64,000 nucleotides of DNA, taken from Bacillota bacterium (GTDB taxonomy: Bacteria; Bacillota; Clostridia; Lachnospirales; Lachnospiraceae). The stretch's first letter is position 1, and each line of letters opens with the position of its first letter. The position numbers and the translations under genes were made by a program. Under the pieces are notes generated by a model that was not told where the DNA came from, did no database searches, and worked only from the letters and a program-made list of their open reading frames with translations. This document shows positions 18,846 to 27,860 of this stretch, one piece after another. The stretch covers positions 10,055 to 74,054 of the forward strand of contig JAEWPQ010000202.1 of the NCBI GenBank assembly GCA_023460575.1. Direction: 5' to 3'.

Positions 18846-18876
18846 TTGACTCTCACATGGTGTGAGGGGTTATGCT
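18846..18876 (+). promoter_or_regulatory. MerR-type promoter with 19-bp spacer and dyad
   Basis: TTGACT (18846-18851) and TATGCT (18871-18876) are 19 bp apart. The spacer holds the perfect dyad CTCACA-TGG-TGTGAG (18852-18866). An over-long spacer with a central dyad is the signature of promoters that MerR proteins twist into activity. The regulator is probably the MerR protein encoded immediately upstream. Confidence 0.85.
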
Positions 18877-18909
18877 CTGCTTGAAATCAAGAAAATGGAG
18901 GAAAATCAC

Positions 18910-19386
18910 ATGAGTAATTTTACAGTAAAACCGATTGGAACGGTTCGTAACAACGAAGACGGTGCATTTATTGAAGTAAATGAACACTATATTCCAGCTC
19001 TGCAGGCATTGGAAGGATTCAGCAACATTAATATCTTCTGGTGGTTCAGCGATTTTGATGATGATCAATCCCGCTCAACACTGCAGGAAGATCAGCCCTA
19101 TAAAGATGGCCCCGAAGTAATAGGGGTTTTTGCCACAAGATCACCGCTGCGACCTAATCCGATTGCTTTGACCACAGTAGATGTGATCCACATCGATTAT
19201 GAAAGAGGGATCATTCAAATTCCTTTTATCGATGCTAACGATAATACCCCAGTGATTGACATTAAACCCTATACACCAAGCTTTGACAGAGTGGAAACTC
19301 CTGGTGTACCTGCATGGTGCAGCCATTGGCCTAAAAGTACAGAAGAATCCGGCTGTTTTGCATGGGAAGAAGTATTCACTTTTTAA
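18910..19386 (+). CDS. TrmO/TsaA-family tRNA N6-methyladenosine methyltransferase-like protein
   Basis: This 158-residue protein matches the TrmO (YaeB/TsaA) beta-barrel SAM-dependent methyltransferase fold. Motifs are VKPIGTVRN at the start, GVFATRSPLRPNPIALTTV (the SAM-binding RPNP segment) and a TPVIDIKPYTPSFD end. E. coli TrmO methylates t6A37 in threonine tRNA, but short members like this lack the extra C-terminal domain and their targets are less certain. GGAGG precedes ATG 18910. Expression from a MerR-type promoter is unusual for a tRNA-modifying enzyme. Confidence 0.82.
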   Translation: MSNFTVKPIGTVRNNEDGAFIEVNEHYIPALQALEGFSNINIFWWFSDFDDDQSRSTLQEDQPYKDGPEVIGVFATRSPLRPNPIALTTVDVIHIDYERGIIQIPFIDANDNTPVIDIKPYTPSFDRVETPGVPAWCSHWPKSTEESGCFAWEEVFTF

Positions 19387-19483
19387 GGGGCGCTTATAAG
19401 CTTTTCAGCAAGTAAAATCAAGAAAACTGATATTCTATCCCTTATAATTCTTTTAGAGCGATTGAAACGAGGTGAACAGAAAA

Positions 19484-20452
19484 ATGTACGAATGGCACAA
19501 GCAGATTCAGATAATTGTTGATGAAATCGATGAATCGATCAGACAGTCTCATGATGAATCACTAACGCTGCGCTTTCTTTCCCGCAAGCTTGGTTATTCT
19601 GAATTTCATACTACCAGAAAATTCAAGGAAATATCAGGTATGCAGTTTAGAGATTATTTGCGGCTAAGAAGGTTAGCCTTTGCGTTAAAAGAGGTACGGG
19701 ACAGTGAGAAAAGCTTTTTGGACATTGCTTTTGATTATGGTTTTTCATCACACGAAGCCTTTACCAGAGCTTTTAAGAATACCTACGGTGTAACTCCCAG
19801 TGAATATAGAAAAAAGCCCAGGCCTGTCGTTCTTCGTACAAAAATAAACCCGTTTGACCGCTACTTTTTAGGATTAGGAGAGATTGGCATGATGAAATCT
19901 GCAGATGATGTTAAAATTTATTTTGTCACCATTCCAGCACACAAATTTTTACACATTAAAAACTATGAAAGCAACGGGTATTGGGATTTTTGGCAAAAGC
20001 AAAATCTTATTCCCGGGCAGGACTGCGATACAATCTGTGGTTTACTAGATAGTATCAAGGGCAAATTGGATGACGATGGCGGGAGCCAGCCAAACAGCGG
20101 AAGTGGTCAGATTATGGCATATATAAATGATCCGGACGGCAGACTCTGTGATTGGGGAATTCCACGGACAGAATGTTATGGTGTACGCCTTCCTGTTGAT
20201 TATAAAGGCGAAGTACCACCGCAAATGCTTTTGATCGATGTCCCGGAAGCAGAATATATCGTTTTTGAACATGGACCTTTCGATTATGAGCAGGAAAATC
20301 GAAGTGTGGAGGAAACGATTGAAAAGGCAATGGCAGGCTTTGATTTTACAGACACCAGCTACTGCTATGATACATCTCCCGGCAGAGTTCTTTACTTCTA
20401 TCATTATCCGGAGAAGTTCTGGAAATATGTCAGACCAGTGAGGAAATTATGA
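19484..20452 (+). CDS. AraC-family regulator with GyrI-like domain
   Basis: This 322-residue protein has an N-terminal AraC DNA-binding domain: two helix-turn-helix motifs in LRFLSRKLGYSEFHTTRKF and DIAFDYGFSSHEAFTRAFKN, then GVTPSEYRK. A C-terminal effector domain of GyrI/SOUL type follows (residues about 140-322). ATG 19484 is preferred with GAGGTG 9 nt upstream over GTG 19472, which overlaps that site. The two regulators around the TrmO-like gene both have GyrI-type sensors, suggesting a small-molecule response locus. Confidence 0.85.
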   Translation: MYEWHKQIQIIVDEIDESIRQSHDESLTLRFLSRKLGYSEFHTTRKFKEISGMQFRDYLRLRRLAFALKEVRDSEKSFLDIAFDYGFSSHEAFTRAFKNTYGVTPSEYRKKPRPVVLRTKINPFDRYFLGLGEIGMMKSADDVKIYFVTIPAHKFLHIKNYESNGYWDFWQKQNLIPGQDCDTICGLLDSIKGKLDDDGGSQPNSGSGQIMAYINDPDGRLCDWGIPRTECYGVRLPVDYKGEVPPQMLLIDVPEAEYIVFEHGPFDYEQENRSVEETIEKAMAGFDFTDTSYCYDTSPGRVLYFYHYPEKFWKYVRPVRKL

Positions 20453-20492
20453 TCTTCTGCCAGCCATGAAAGGAACACAATAAGTTGCATAA

Positions 20493-20522
20493 GCACACGC
20501 GGCAAATGTTTGCCGCGTGTGC
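20493..20522. terminator. GC-rich bidirectional hairpin
   Basis: GCACACGCGGCAAA (20493-20506) pairs perfectly with its complement at 20509-20522. It lies between the convergent araC-type gene and the ABC cassette. Its core CGCGGCAAA is repeated in the hairpin at 31719-31755. Confidence 0.65.
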
Positions 20523-20538
20523 CAAATCTGTAAAATTG

Positions 20539-22545
20539 TCAAGAATTGGGGATTTTAATTTTATACTCTTGCAAATCGCTAATATCCTGGTAGAAGATAT
20601 AATTACCCTCTGTTCGAAAATCCAGTACCGTTTTATCCAATACCTTCTTTAATGAATTATTCTGAAGATTTAATATATATAGTTTTTTCTGATCGAAACG
20701 ATTTAAAAATAGCACTCTAGTATCATCCAGATAAAACTTTGTAGTAATTATCTCCGGAACTATTCCATTTGTTTCATCTTCAGTATCATAATATGAAAGT
20801 TGGTATCTATCTCCAATATAATATATGCGTTTGCCATTATACGCAATATTTGCATTTGTAGGAATATCTAATATCTTAGTCTTACCAGTTACTCGATTCA
20901 CTTGTCGAACATCACTGCCGATGATATAAATATTTTTTTTATTCAAAAAAAAGGAACCTATATTTTGTAGCACTACATCTTTATTATTCAGTCTAATAGT
21001 ACCCATTAATAGTTTTTTTTCAAGATTAGTATTTCGTTCAAAAATCACTTTTTCATTAAAATTTCTAGTATCTACTTCAATAATGGCTGCTCTATCCACA
21101 TAATCCTTTAACTCTGATTTATTAATATGATATTTTATATAATATATATAGTTGCCGTTTCCATAAAGTGTTCTTTCCATTTTTGTTGATGACTGCATTG
21201 GTGTTTTTACAAGATCATGGATTTCACCTGTTTCCAAGTTTTTATACACCAATCGTGTATTATTTAAATCCGAATCATCCACATAGAAATGATACTGATC
21301 ATTTTGAAAAGACATATGTGAGCTGTAGTTATATACATCATAATGTGATTGTTGTTTGCAACCTGTTATGCCAATTGTTACAAGAAAAAGTACACTGGAT
21401 AAAATAAAAGTTTCAGGCAAGTTTTTTCTTTTCGGTCTTTGCCATTCGTTTGAACGCAATTTTAATATCATAAAAATCATGAAAATAACTAAACAAAATA
21501 ATGCAAAAAATGAAATCAGCATACAACTAACAGGAATTTCTTTAAATATCTCCTGAATCTCATCTGTGAACCTATCTGTCTTATATTGACTTCCTCTAAA
21601 AAAACCAGTTGCAATCATAAATCCTAATGGACCTGTATAAACGTACTTTATTGCAGAAATATCTAATCCGATATACGGAAGAAAAATCACTGCAACACTT
21701 GTAAATAAAGTTAATGCATATTTCTTCATACAAACAGATAAAAACATAATTAATACCGAAAAACTTATATAGCCAAATAGTTTAAATAAACATATATAAA
21801 TATAAGTATGTATCAACGTTAACTTTTTTGTTGATGTAGAAAAAAAAGAAAGGCTTTGTAAAGGATAATTACCATTTTGTAAACCATATTTTATATCATA
21901 AAACAAATAAGTGAGTCCAAAAGAAATTATGCATATAATGATTATTGAAATAAAGACCAGCAATATTTTACAGACTGCATGAGTTCGTCCTCCCTTTTTC
22001 ATTGTTAATGTCAAAGAATCCATGGAATTTTCGAATTCCTGACAAAAGATGGGAGTCACCAAAAGAAGTATCAGTATTACGGCAAAATAGTCGAGATTTT
22101 CGGAACCTAATAGGGCATTCCAGCCATTTGTATTTAAAAAATAACGCTCATCTGGTTTTTCTCGTATATAAATGTATTGCTCAAATATGGCATCAAAGCC
22201 TGCCTGATTTTTTAAAATTTCTTCGAGTTTACTACGTTCCTGGATGAACGCACGTTCAGTGAGATTTCCATTATAATAGCTGTCATACAATTTATCTGTA
22301 TCAACCTTAGCCTCATTGAGCAGATGTGATTCTTCCTGTAGAAACTGTTCTGTTTGAGAGGATAAATGCCCTCTGACTTTTTCCAGATAAAAAGAATACT
22401 GTGTTAAATTATCCTCGACATGAGAATTGACTGGTTTATCCAGCGCGTATAAAATAATAAAATGCATAAGGATAAACAGGCCTATAAATATCAAGCCTTT
22501 CTGAAAGATATACATTTTTTTAACTTCATAAAATAAAGTCTGCAT
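20539..22545 (-). CDS. ABC-2-type permease fused to a lipoprotein-like sensor domain
   Basis: This 668-residue protein has two parts. Residues 1-362 are a permease: one N-terminal membrane segment (17-36), an extracytoplasmic helical domain rich in Glu/Lys (40-150), then five or so membrane segments. Residues 373-396 (KRKNLPETF then ILSSVLFLVTIGITGC) look exactly like a lipoprotein signal ending in a lipobox Cys at 396. Residues 397-668 are a hydrophilic, Tyr- and Asp-rich beta domain with repeats typical of WD/propeller-like lipoproteins. There is no Met or ribosome site at the junction, so it is a true fusion. It is the last gene of the cassette, 6 bp after the preceding permease. Confidence 0.75.
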   Translation of the reverse strand: MQTLFYEVKKMYIFQKGLIFIGLFILMHFIILYALDKPVNSHVEDNLTQYSFYLEKVRGHLSSQTEQFLQEESHLLNEAKVDTDKLYDSYYNGNLTERAFIQERSKLEEILKNQAGFDAIFEQYIYIREKPDERYFLNTNGWNALLGSENLDYFAVILILLLVTPIFCQEFENSMDSLTLTMKKGGRTHAVCKILLVFISIIIICIISFGLTYLFYDIKYGLQNGNYPLQSLSFFSTSTKKLTLIHTYIYICLFKLFGYISFSVLIMFLSVCMKKYALTLFTSVAVIFLPYIGLDISAIKYVYTGPLGFMIATGFFRGSQYKTDRFTDEIQEIFKEIPVSCMLISFFALFCLVIFMIFMILKLRSNEWQRPKRKNLPETFILSSVLFLVTIGITGCKQQSHYDVYNYSSHMSFQNDQYHFYVDDSDLNNTRLVYKNLETGEIHDLVKTPMQSSTKMERTLYGNGNYIYYIKYHINKSELKDYVDRAAIIEVDTRNFNEKVIFERNTNLEKKLLMGTIRLNNKDVVLQNIGSFFLNKKNIYIIGSDVRQVNRVTGKTKILDIPTNANIAYNGKRIYYIGDRYQLSYYDTEDETNGIVPEIITTKFYLDDTRVLFLNRFDQKKLYILNLQNNSLKKVLDKTVLDFRTEGNYIFYQDISDLQEYKIKIPNS

Positions 22546-22551
22546 AATTAT

Positions 22552-23760
22552 CTACCTTCGTTCCCCTATCACATTTTTCTTTGCTGCTTTATGAATCAGG
22601 ATAGTTAAAATTATGCCTAACATAGCTGCAAAACCACTCGCTGCAAAGTAGTCAAGTATAGGAATACCAAAAAAATTAATAAATTCCACGTTACTGAACA
22701 GCTCATTGTTTTCAACAAGAATAAACGGGTTAATAATTTTGACTATAACATGTCCGGAGCCTGCTAATGTTTCATTTAAAATGACAAGTATACTAACAAA
22801 AATAAAATTCCAAACGAATGGGATTAAAGCATTTTTGCTTTTTAAAGAAATTAGCAAAAATGTTAATCCAATGACTAACATTCCAACAGTCTTAATAAGT
22901 GCTGATAGAATAGAATATTGACCTAATGTTAAGTTTACAGATGCATTCTCGTAACTCTTAAGTGCATACAGAGGGGAGTTTGTTGCATCAAATGAATGAA
23001 AAATAAGACCAAAAGAAATAAAATCAAGTACCCAAAACCATAGACATATAAATGATACGAACAACAGTGAGGCTAAAAGTTTTGCTGCAATCGTTTTTTT
23101 CCCGCCCGCTTCAGTTGTAAGCAACAGCATATCCATATCAGATTCTTTTTCTACTACAAAAACACCTACTAATCCATACAAACATAAAAGCAGGACTAGT
23201 AAAGACGAAAAATCATAATCTAAATAATTTTGGTACATTTCCGTATAAGAAAAATTAGTAATAACTCTGTCAGAAAACAGTTTAGCTATTTTTTTATTTT
23301 CGTTTAACTTATATTCATTACCCAGATCATGAAAAAAAATAATATTTTCCTGTGCTCTTCTAACAATATCATTTGCTGTAGATTGATACATATAAGCATA
23401 TTCCATAGGCTGTATATAATACCATGTTAACAGATAATAATCACTGTAAACGTTTCCTGTATATGTATTAGGATTATCCATTCTTCTACTTGCTGTCAGA
23501 TCAGCTGTCTGCTTTTCAATTGGTTTATAGATCGAAAGTAATTTTTCAATTTTTTCAAGTGTAATCTGACCTTTATATTGGTCATATAACTGCCAATAGA
23601 CATCACGCCATTTTGAAGAGTCTGTATTGGCTATAAGTGAATTAGTCTTATAAACACTGGATATCTTCATCACATCAAAAATAGAGAAAATTAACAAGGC
23701 AATAATAAGGAATCGCTTATAAAAATGCTTTTTCATTTCATAGTTAATTAGCTTTATCAT
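22552..23760 (-). CDS. ABC-2-type permease
   Basis: This 402-residue membrane protein has an N-terminal cytoplasmic start (MIKLINYEMKKHFYKRF), one membrane helix, an extracytoplasmic region of about 130 residues, then five further hydrophobic segments. The order matches the permease half of the fused protein at 20539, so the two probably form a heterodimer. The ATPase gene lies 2 bp upstream. The substrate is unknown; genomic context points to the small secreted protein or a peptide. Confidence 0.78.
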   Translation of the reverse strand: MIKLINYEMKKHFYKRFLIIALLIFSIFDVMKISSVYKTNSLIANTDSSKWRDVYWQLYDQYKGQITLEKIEKLLSIYKPIEKQTADLTASRRMDNPNTYTGNVYSDYYLLTWYYIQPMEYAYMYQSTANDIVRRAQENIIFFHDLGNEYKLNENKKIAKLFSDRVITNFSYTEMYQNYLDYDFSSLLVLLLCLYGLVGVFVVEKESDMDMLLLTTEAGGKKTIAAKLLASLLFVSFICLWFWVLDFISFGLIFHSFDATNSPLYALKSYENASVNLTLGQYSILSALIKTVGMLVIGLTFLLISLKSKNALIPFVWNFIFVSILVILNETLAGSGHVIVKIINPFILVENNELFSNVEFINFFGIPILDYFAASGFAAMLGIILTILIHKAAKKNVIGERR

Positions 23761-23762
23761 AT

Positions 23763-24626
23763 CTATTCCTCAGCATTATAATAGAGAAAAACATCCTCAA
23801 GGTTAGGGGATACACGAATGGCATTGGTATCTGGCTTCTGGTCATCGATTACTCTTAACTGAACATTGCCATTTTCCCTATACATATTACTAATTTTCAT
23901 ATGTGCATTGTCTTCTCTAATCATCTTATCGGTTGTTGATACAAGCCAGACCTTTCCATCAATTTCATTCATGAGTGCTTCGGGTGAATTTTGTTTGATT
24001 AAGTGTCCCTCTTTCAGTAAGATAACCTGATTTGCTATAAACTCAACATCTGATACAATGTGTGTTGCTAATAAAACAATTCTATTCTCAGAAAACTTCG
24101 TGATAAGATTTCTAAATCTGATTCTTTCCTGGGGATCAAGACCCGCCGTAGGTTCATCAAGTATCAGAATATCTGGATTATTTAACATAGCCTGGGCAAT
24201 ACCAACTCTCTGCCGCATCCCCCCTGAAAGAGCGCCAATTTTTTGATAAGCTACATCACCCAGATTCACAATTTCAATTAGATTCTTAGATCTTTTTGCA
24301 GCTTCCTCTTTTGGTATTTCTTTTAATGCACTTATATATAGCAGAAAATCATAAACCTTAAAATCTTTATAAAAGCGAGGATACTGTGGTAAATAACCAA
24401 TGTGTGTCAAAAAGTTTATTCCCATATTCTTAACACTGGTTCCATTCACAAATATATCACCACGATCACAATTAAGAATTCCAACAAAAATATTAATCAG
24501 GGTAGTTTTACCAGCTCCATTGGCTCCTAAAAGGCCATAGACACCATTGTTAAGACTTGCAGTAAAATTATCTAAAGCTTGCTTATTTTTATATTTTTTG
24601 GAAATATTATGAAATTCAATATACAT
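23763..24626 (-). CDS. ABC transporter ATP-binding protein
   Basis: This 287-residue ATPase has Walker A GANGAGKTT, signature LSGGMRQRVG, Walker B ILILDEPTAGLDP and switch His in LLATHIVSD. A C-terminal extension of about 80 residues follows, as in BcrA/CcmA-type exporters. ATG 24626 is chosen because GGAGG lies 8 nt upstream. It pairs with the two permeases encoded 2 bp downstream. Similar BcrA-type ATPases work in bacteriocin immunity and export. Confidence 0.92.
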   Translation of the reverse strand: MYIEFHNISKKYKNKQALDNFTASLNNGVYGLLGANGAGKTTLINIFVGILNCDRGDIFVNGTSVKNMGINFLTHIGYLPQYPRFYKDFKVYDFLLYISALKEIPKEEAAKRSKNLIEIVNLGDVAYQKIGALSGGMRQRVGIAQAMLNNPDILILDEPTAGLDPQERIRFRNLITKFSENRIVLLATHIVSDVEFIANQVILLKEGHLIKQNSPEALMNEIDGKVWLVSTTDKMIREDNAHMKISNMYRENGNVQLRVIDDQKPDTNAIRVSPNLEDVFLYYNAEE

Positions 24627-24650
24627 TAACTTGTCCTCCAATTAGAAACT

Positions 24651-25817
24651 CTATTCGTTTATAGTGAAGAACAAGCAAAGGGTTGATATATCCTCCTGTC
24701 TGTTTCCCAGTATAACAATGCAAGTTTTCAGTTCATCAATAATACGAATCTCAGGCTCCCGTTCCATATAAAAACTGTCCTTAACAATCACTTTTTCCAT
24801 AACCATTAATCCAGTATTCACGCTATAAACCCGTACCGTAACATTATCCTTGTTAACAACGGATGTTGCAAAATATTGACCTTTTTCTGAACCAAAGATG
24901 CTACCGCTCTCTTTCTGAGTTTTTGTATTAATTGTGTCAGGTTTCATTGTTGACAAATCTAATTTTAATAGTTTACCTGAAGGAGCCATAAAATCATCTG
25001 CCATAAGTATAAAATCGTTAAAAGCGAGAAATTGTTTTACAGTGTAGTCTTTGCGCTTATCTAATAGTAGATTTGAACCATCAATATTAATAGTCCCATA
25101 TGTATTATATGCATTTTTTCCATTAACTGCCGGAACATCAAAACTCTGTGCCATAAATGCAAGTGCGCTGCCACTTTTCACAAAAGCAACTTTATCAAAC
25201 CATGCTAAACCACAACGCTTTTCCTCATTATCATCGCTAAGATCTATTAAAGTAGTTTTTGTCTTACTAGAAATGTTATAAATATATAATCCTTTGTTTG
25301 TTGCAAATGCAATATTCTTTCCATCTTTTGATACAGCCACTTGCTGAGGCGAAGTGATAAGTTCATTCCCGGCAGCAAACATAGAACTACTAATTTGTGC
25401 TGTTTTCTTCAATAAATTATCATAGATAATAATTAAGATATCATCCTCTTGAGAGTTTGCTGACAAACCATTACTATTATCTGCGTTAATCTTTCCAATT
25501 GCTGCAATACCATTATCTATTTTATAAAATTCTGATTCGGAGAAGTTTTCTATGTCCGTTTTATATAAGATGCTGCTAGTAACCAGGTCGTAGATATAAA
25601 GTTTATCTGCCTGTATGAGAACCTGACTTTGAGCATCATAAAAAATATTTCGTATTTTTCCTTGTATTTTGCTTGTCTCGATACCTTCAACAACCTCGTT
25701 ATGAACTCCCGATTTCGATACCACAGGTTCTTTGGAAATGGTTATTGCACCGCTGTCTTTTCCACTGCAGCCCGATACTAGTAACATAACAAGCACGGAA
25801 AGAAGTAATTTACGCAT
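24651..25817 (-). CDS. Lipoprotein with propeller-like repeats, ABC cassette
   Basis: This 388-residue secreted lipoprotein has signal MRKLLLSVLVMLLVSGC with the lipobox Cys at residue 17. The rest shows repeated short strands with a pattern like KLYIYDLVTS, GLYIYNISSK and VRVYSVNTG, typical of WD/YVTN-like beta-propellers. It resembles in style the C-terminal domain of the fused permease at 20539. The start ATG directly follows the stop of the upstream lipoprotein gene, and the ATPase follows 24 bp downstream. Function is unknown; it may bind the exported product or sense envelope stress. Confidence 0.72.
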   Translation of the reverse strand: MRKLLLSVLVMLLVSGCSGKDSGAITISKEPVVSKSGVHNEVVEGIETSKIQGKIRNIFYDAQSQVLIQADKLYIYDLVTSSILYKTDIENFSESEFYKIDNGIAAIGKINADNSNGLSANSQEDDILIIIYDNLLKKTAQISSSMFAAGNELITSPQQVAVSKDGKNIAFATNKGLYIYNISSKTKTTLIDLSDDNEEKRCGLAWFDKVAFVKSGSALAFMAQSFDVPAVNGKNAYNTYGTINIDGSNLLLDKRKDYTVKQFLAFNDFILMADDFMAPSGKLLKLDLSTMKPDTINTKTQKESGSIFGSEKGQYFATSVVNKDNVTVRVYSVNTGLMVMEKVIVKDSFYMEREPEIRIIDELKTCIVILGNRQEDISTLCLFFTINE

Positions 25818-26876
25818 CTATTGCTCTCCTTTTTTATACAGTAAAATTGATTGTGTCTTTCTCGGCTCAAAAATTTCATCTGGATAGTCCTTTTCATTCT
25901 GAGGCACTGATATTGCATAGAATGTACTAAAATCTCCTAATTGTTCCAAATCGATCTCAGCATCAATTATTGTAACCATCCCTTTTTCAATAACAGTATC
26001 CAGGTTTACTCCGTTGGAGTTTGATAAGGGTTGATGATTAATATAAAAAGTTGTTCTATATTTTAATCCAGGGTGACCACACAATTTGTACGTAACGTGT
26101 AGTTTACCATTACTATTCACCTGGTAATTATCCGATCTGATATCACCATCAATGTAAATTAAATCAAAAATTTCCCGATTAAAGGTATCTGTATCAATAT
26201 CTCTTAATCCACTATTGCTTAAAGCATCCAAAAGACTATTTGTTACTGCTTCATTTGTTAGATATGCAGTTTCATTAATCATATTTGGCAAGGTGTCTGG
26301 CAATACAGGATCTGTCTCTATAGATAGAGGATAAGAAGCTGGCAGCAGAGCATGATAGCCTCCATAAGAAGTAGTTTCCTTCATATCAGGCTGAAAACCC
26401 GCATTATAGATGCTTGCTACAGTTATATTCACTAAATCACCTTTCTTGCCGGCAGCAGGTACAAAAAAGAAACTAAACGGAAGATCTGTATTGTCTTCCT
26501 TCAAAGAAAACATATGCATATATTCATATGGAGCATCTTTACTATTCACTTTATACGGTTGTGGTACCCCATCTACAAAAAGCAGAAAACCAACATTTTT
26601 TGCCTGACCGGAAGCATTTACATAATAGTTCAGTTGAACATCCTGACCATTGTAAACCCATGGCAGCAGTTTCTCATTTTCATCAACTTTCGGCGAAATC
26701 GGGCCATGGGAAATCGCCCCCATAACTGTAGTATTTGAGTCATTTGACTCAAATGGATTTTCAACGTCTTGAGAATCATATATGGCAGGCTGCTCTGGCA
26801 ATTCACTTTTTATAGAACAACCTGTAGATAAAGTTAATGACAACATAAATAACACTATCACAGTAATTCTTTTCAT
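25818..26876 (-). CDS. Lipoprotein of unknown function, ABC cassette
   Basis: This 352-residue protein has signal MKRITVIVLFMLSLTLSTGC with lipobox Cys at residue 20. It continues with an acidic linker and a long beta-rich region that includes VGFLLFVDGVPQPYKV, FFFVPAAGKKGD and FYINHQPLSNSNG. No family is recognised. ATG 26876 is chosen because GGAGG lies 4 nt upstream. It begins 88 bp after the terminator that follows the small secreted protein gene, so it may be expressed by read-through. Its stop abuts the next lipoprotein gene. Confidence 0.7.
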   Translation of the reverse strand: MKRITVIVLFMLSLTLSTGCSIKSELPEQPAIYDSQDVENPFESNDSNTTVMGAISHGPISPKVDENEKLLPWVYNGQDVQLNYYVNASGQAKNVGFLLFVDGVPQPYKVNSKDAPYEYMHMFSLKEDNTDLPFSFFFVPAAGKKGDLVNITVASIYNAGFQPDMKETTSYGGYHALLPASYPLSIETDPVLPDTLPNMINETAYLTNEAVTNSLLDALSNSGLRDIDTDTFNREIFDLIYIDGDIRSDNYQVNSNGKLHVTYKLCGHPGLKYRTTFYINHQPLSNSNGVNLDTVIEKGMVTIIDAEIDLEQLGDFSTFYAISVPQNEKDYPDEIFEPRKTQSILLYKKGEQ

Positions 26877-26963
26877 ACTACCTCCATACAAATCAGGCGA
26901 ATACTTCTTCTTAATATTTACTATTTGAATAACAACAGGTATTCTTCCCTTTAATTTGTGATA

Positions 26964-27000
26964 AAGGCATCCGAAAGTATTTATTCCTCTCGGATGCCTT
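26964..27000 (-). terminator. Leaky terminator between the secreted protein and its operon
   Basis: AAGGCATCCGA and TCGGATGCCTT form an 11-bp stem 14 bp beyond the stop of the small secreted protein gene, with only a short T run (CTTTAT) on the minus strand. It probably lets a fraction of transcripts continue into the lipoprotein-ABC genes, so the small protein is made in excess. Confidence 0.65.
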
Positions 27001-27013
27001 GTATTAGTTGAGA

Positions 27014-27400
27014 TTATGCCTGCGTATATGTATATACGGCAGCTGCACCATATGTGCTGCCTCCTTGTACACCATGAGCACCATAAAGGGCATATGCATT
27101 AGAAGGAATATATCTCCAGGATCCACTAAAGTATGTTTCCCCCCTTGAACTATTGATATTTTGCTGCTTTTCAATAGTTTTACCGTTCTTATCCTGAATA
27201 GTTCCGCCAATTGTCAAGTAAGCTCTGTCGTTGTTCTTTGAAACAGATGTAACATATGATCCAGAACTGCTCAATTTACCATAAAGAGTACCGTAACCGT
27301 TAACTGATTTGGAACTGCTTCCTGCAAAAGCAGTAATCGGAAGACATGTCACCATAGCCGCAGCAACTAAAACACAAGCAATTTTCTTACCTTTAAACAT
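27014..27400 (-). CDS. Small secreted beta-rich protein, bacteriocin-like candidate
   Basis: This 128-residue protein has a clear Sec signal (MFKGKKIACVLVAAAMVTCL, cleavage after PITAFA near residue 26). The mature part has about 102 residues, no Cys, and is rich in Gly, Ser, Tyr and Thr (GYGTLYGKLSSSGSYV, AYALYGAHGVQGGSTYGAAA). The size and Gly/Tyr-rich beta pattern recall lactococcin-972-type secreted bacteriocins, but identity is not established. AAGGAGG lies 7 nt before ATG 27400. It heads the six-gene minus-strand cassette with two lipoproteins and an ABC transporter, which fits a secreted effector plus immunity/export module. Confidence 0.7.
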   Translation of the reverse strand: MFKGKKIACVLVAAAMVTCLPITAFAGSSSKSVNGYGTLYGKLSSSGSYVTSVSKNNDRAYLTIGGTIQDKNGKTIEKQQNINSSRGETYFSGSWRYIPSNAYALYGAHGVQGGSTYGAAAVYTYTQA

Positions 27401-27860
27401 ACTTATACCTCCTTTTAATATGAACGTTTAATTAGATTAATTAGAAACGATTGTGTAACCTTATAACTAGTCCATTGTAATCACCTTCTTTCTCATATGT
27501 GAATATTATTGAAAAACAGAAATGCATATCTGTTTTTTCACAATGTTACAAAAAAAGCCTGTTTACAACTGTCCCACTATCGATTTTATGTTATATGAAA
27601 TGCTGTTATTAAATGAGATTGTATTTTATTACTATGTCATTATTATAATACTATACTAAGTTTTGTCAAGATTTAAATTTAAATTTAAATCAAATCCACA
27701 CCAGGGCATTCTACTGGTGACAGAGGAACAGAAAGCTCTGAAGAATTTACAAAACAAAATCGCGAATTTTGTGATATGATTATAGAAGATGATAAGCTAT
27801 AAATCTAAAATAAATTACTTGTCATTAAGACGTGAGTATCAATTGTATGAGGTAAAAAGG
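27401..27860. other. AT-rich divergent regulatory region
   Basis: This 460-bp gap separates the small secreted protein gene (minus) from a lipoprotein gene (plus). On the minus strand TTGTAA and TATGCA with a 17-bp spacer are a plausible promoter near 27515-27545. Three ATTTAA units repeat in tandem at 27671-27690. A short start-less plus-strand frame (about 27698-27799) may be a gene remnant. No stable RNA gene is seen. Confidence 0.4.
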
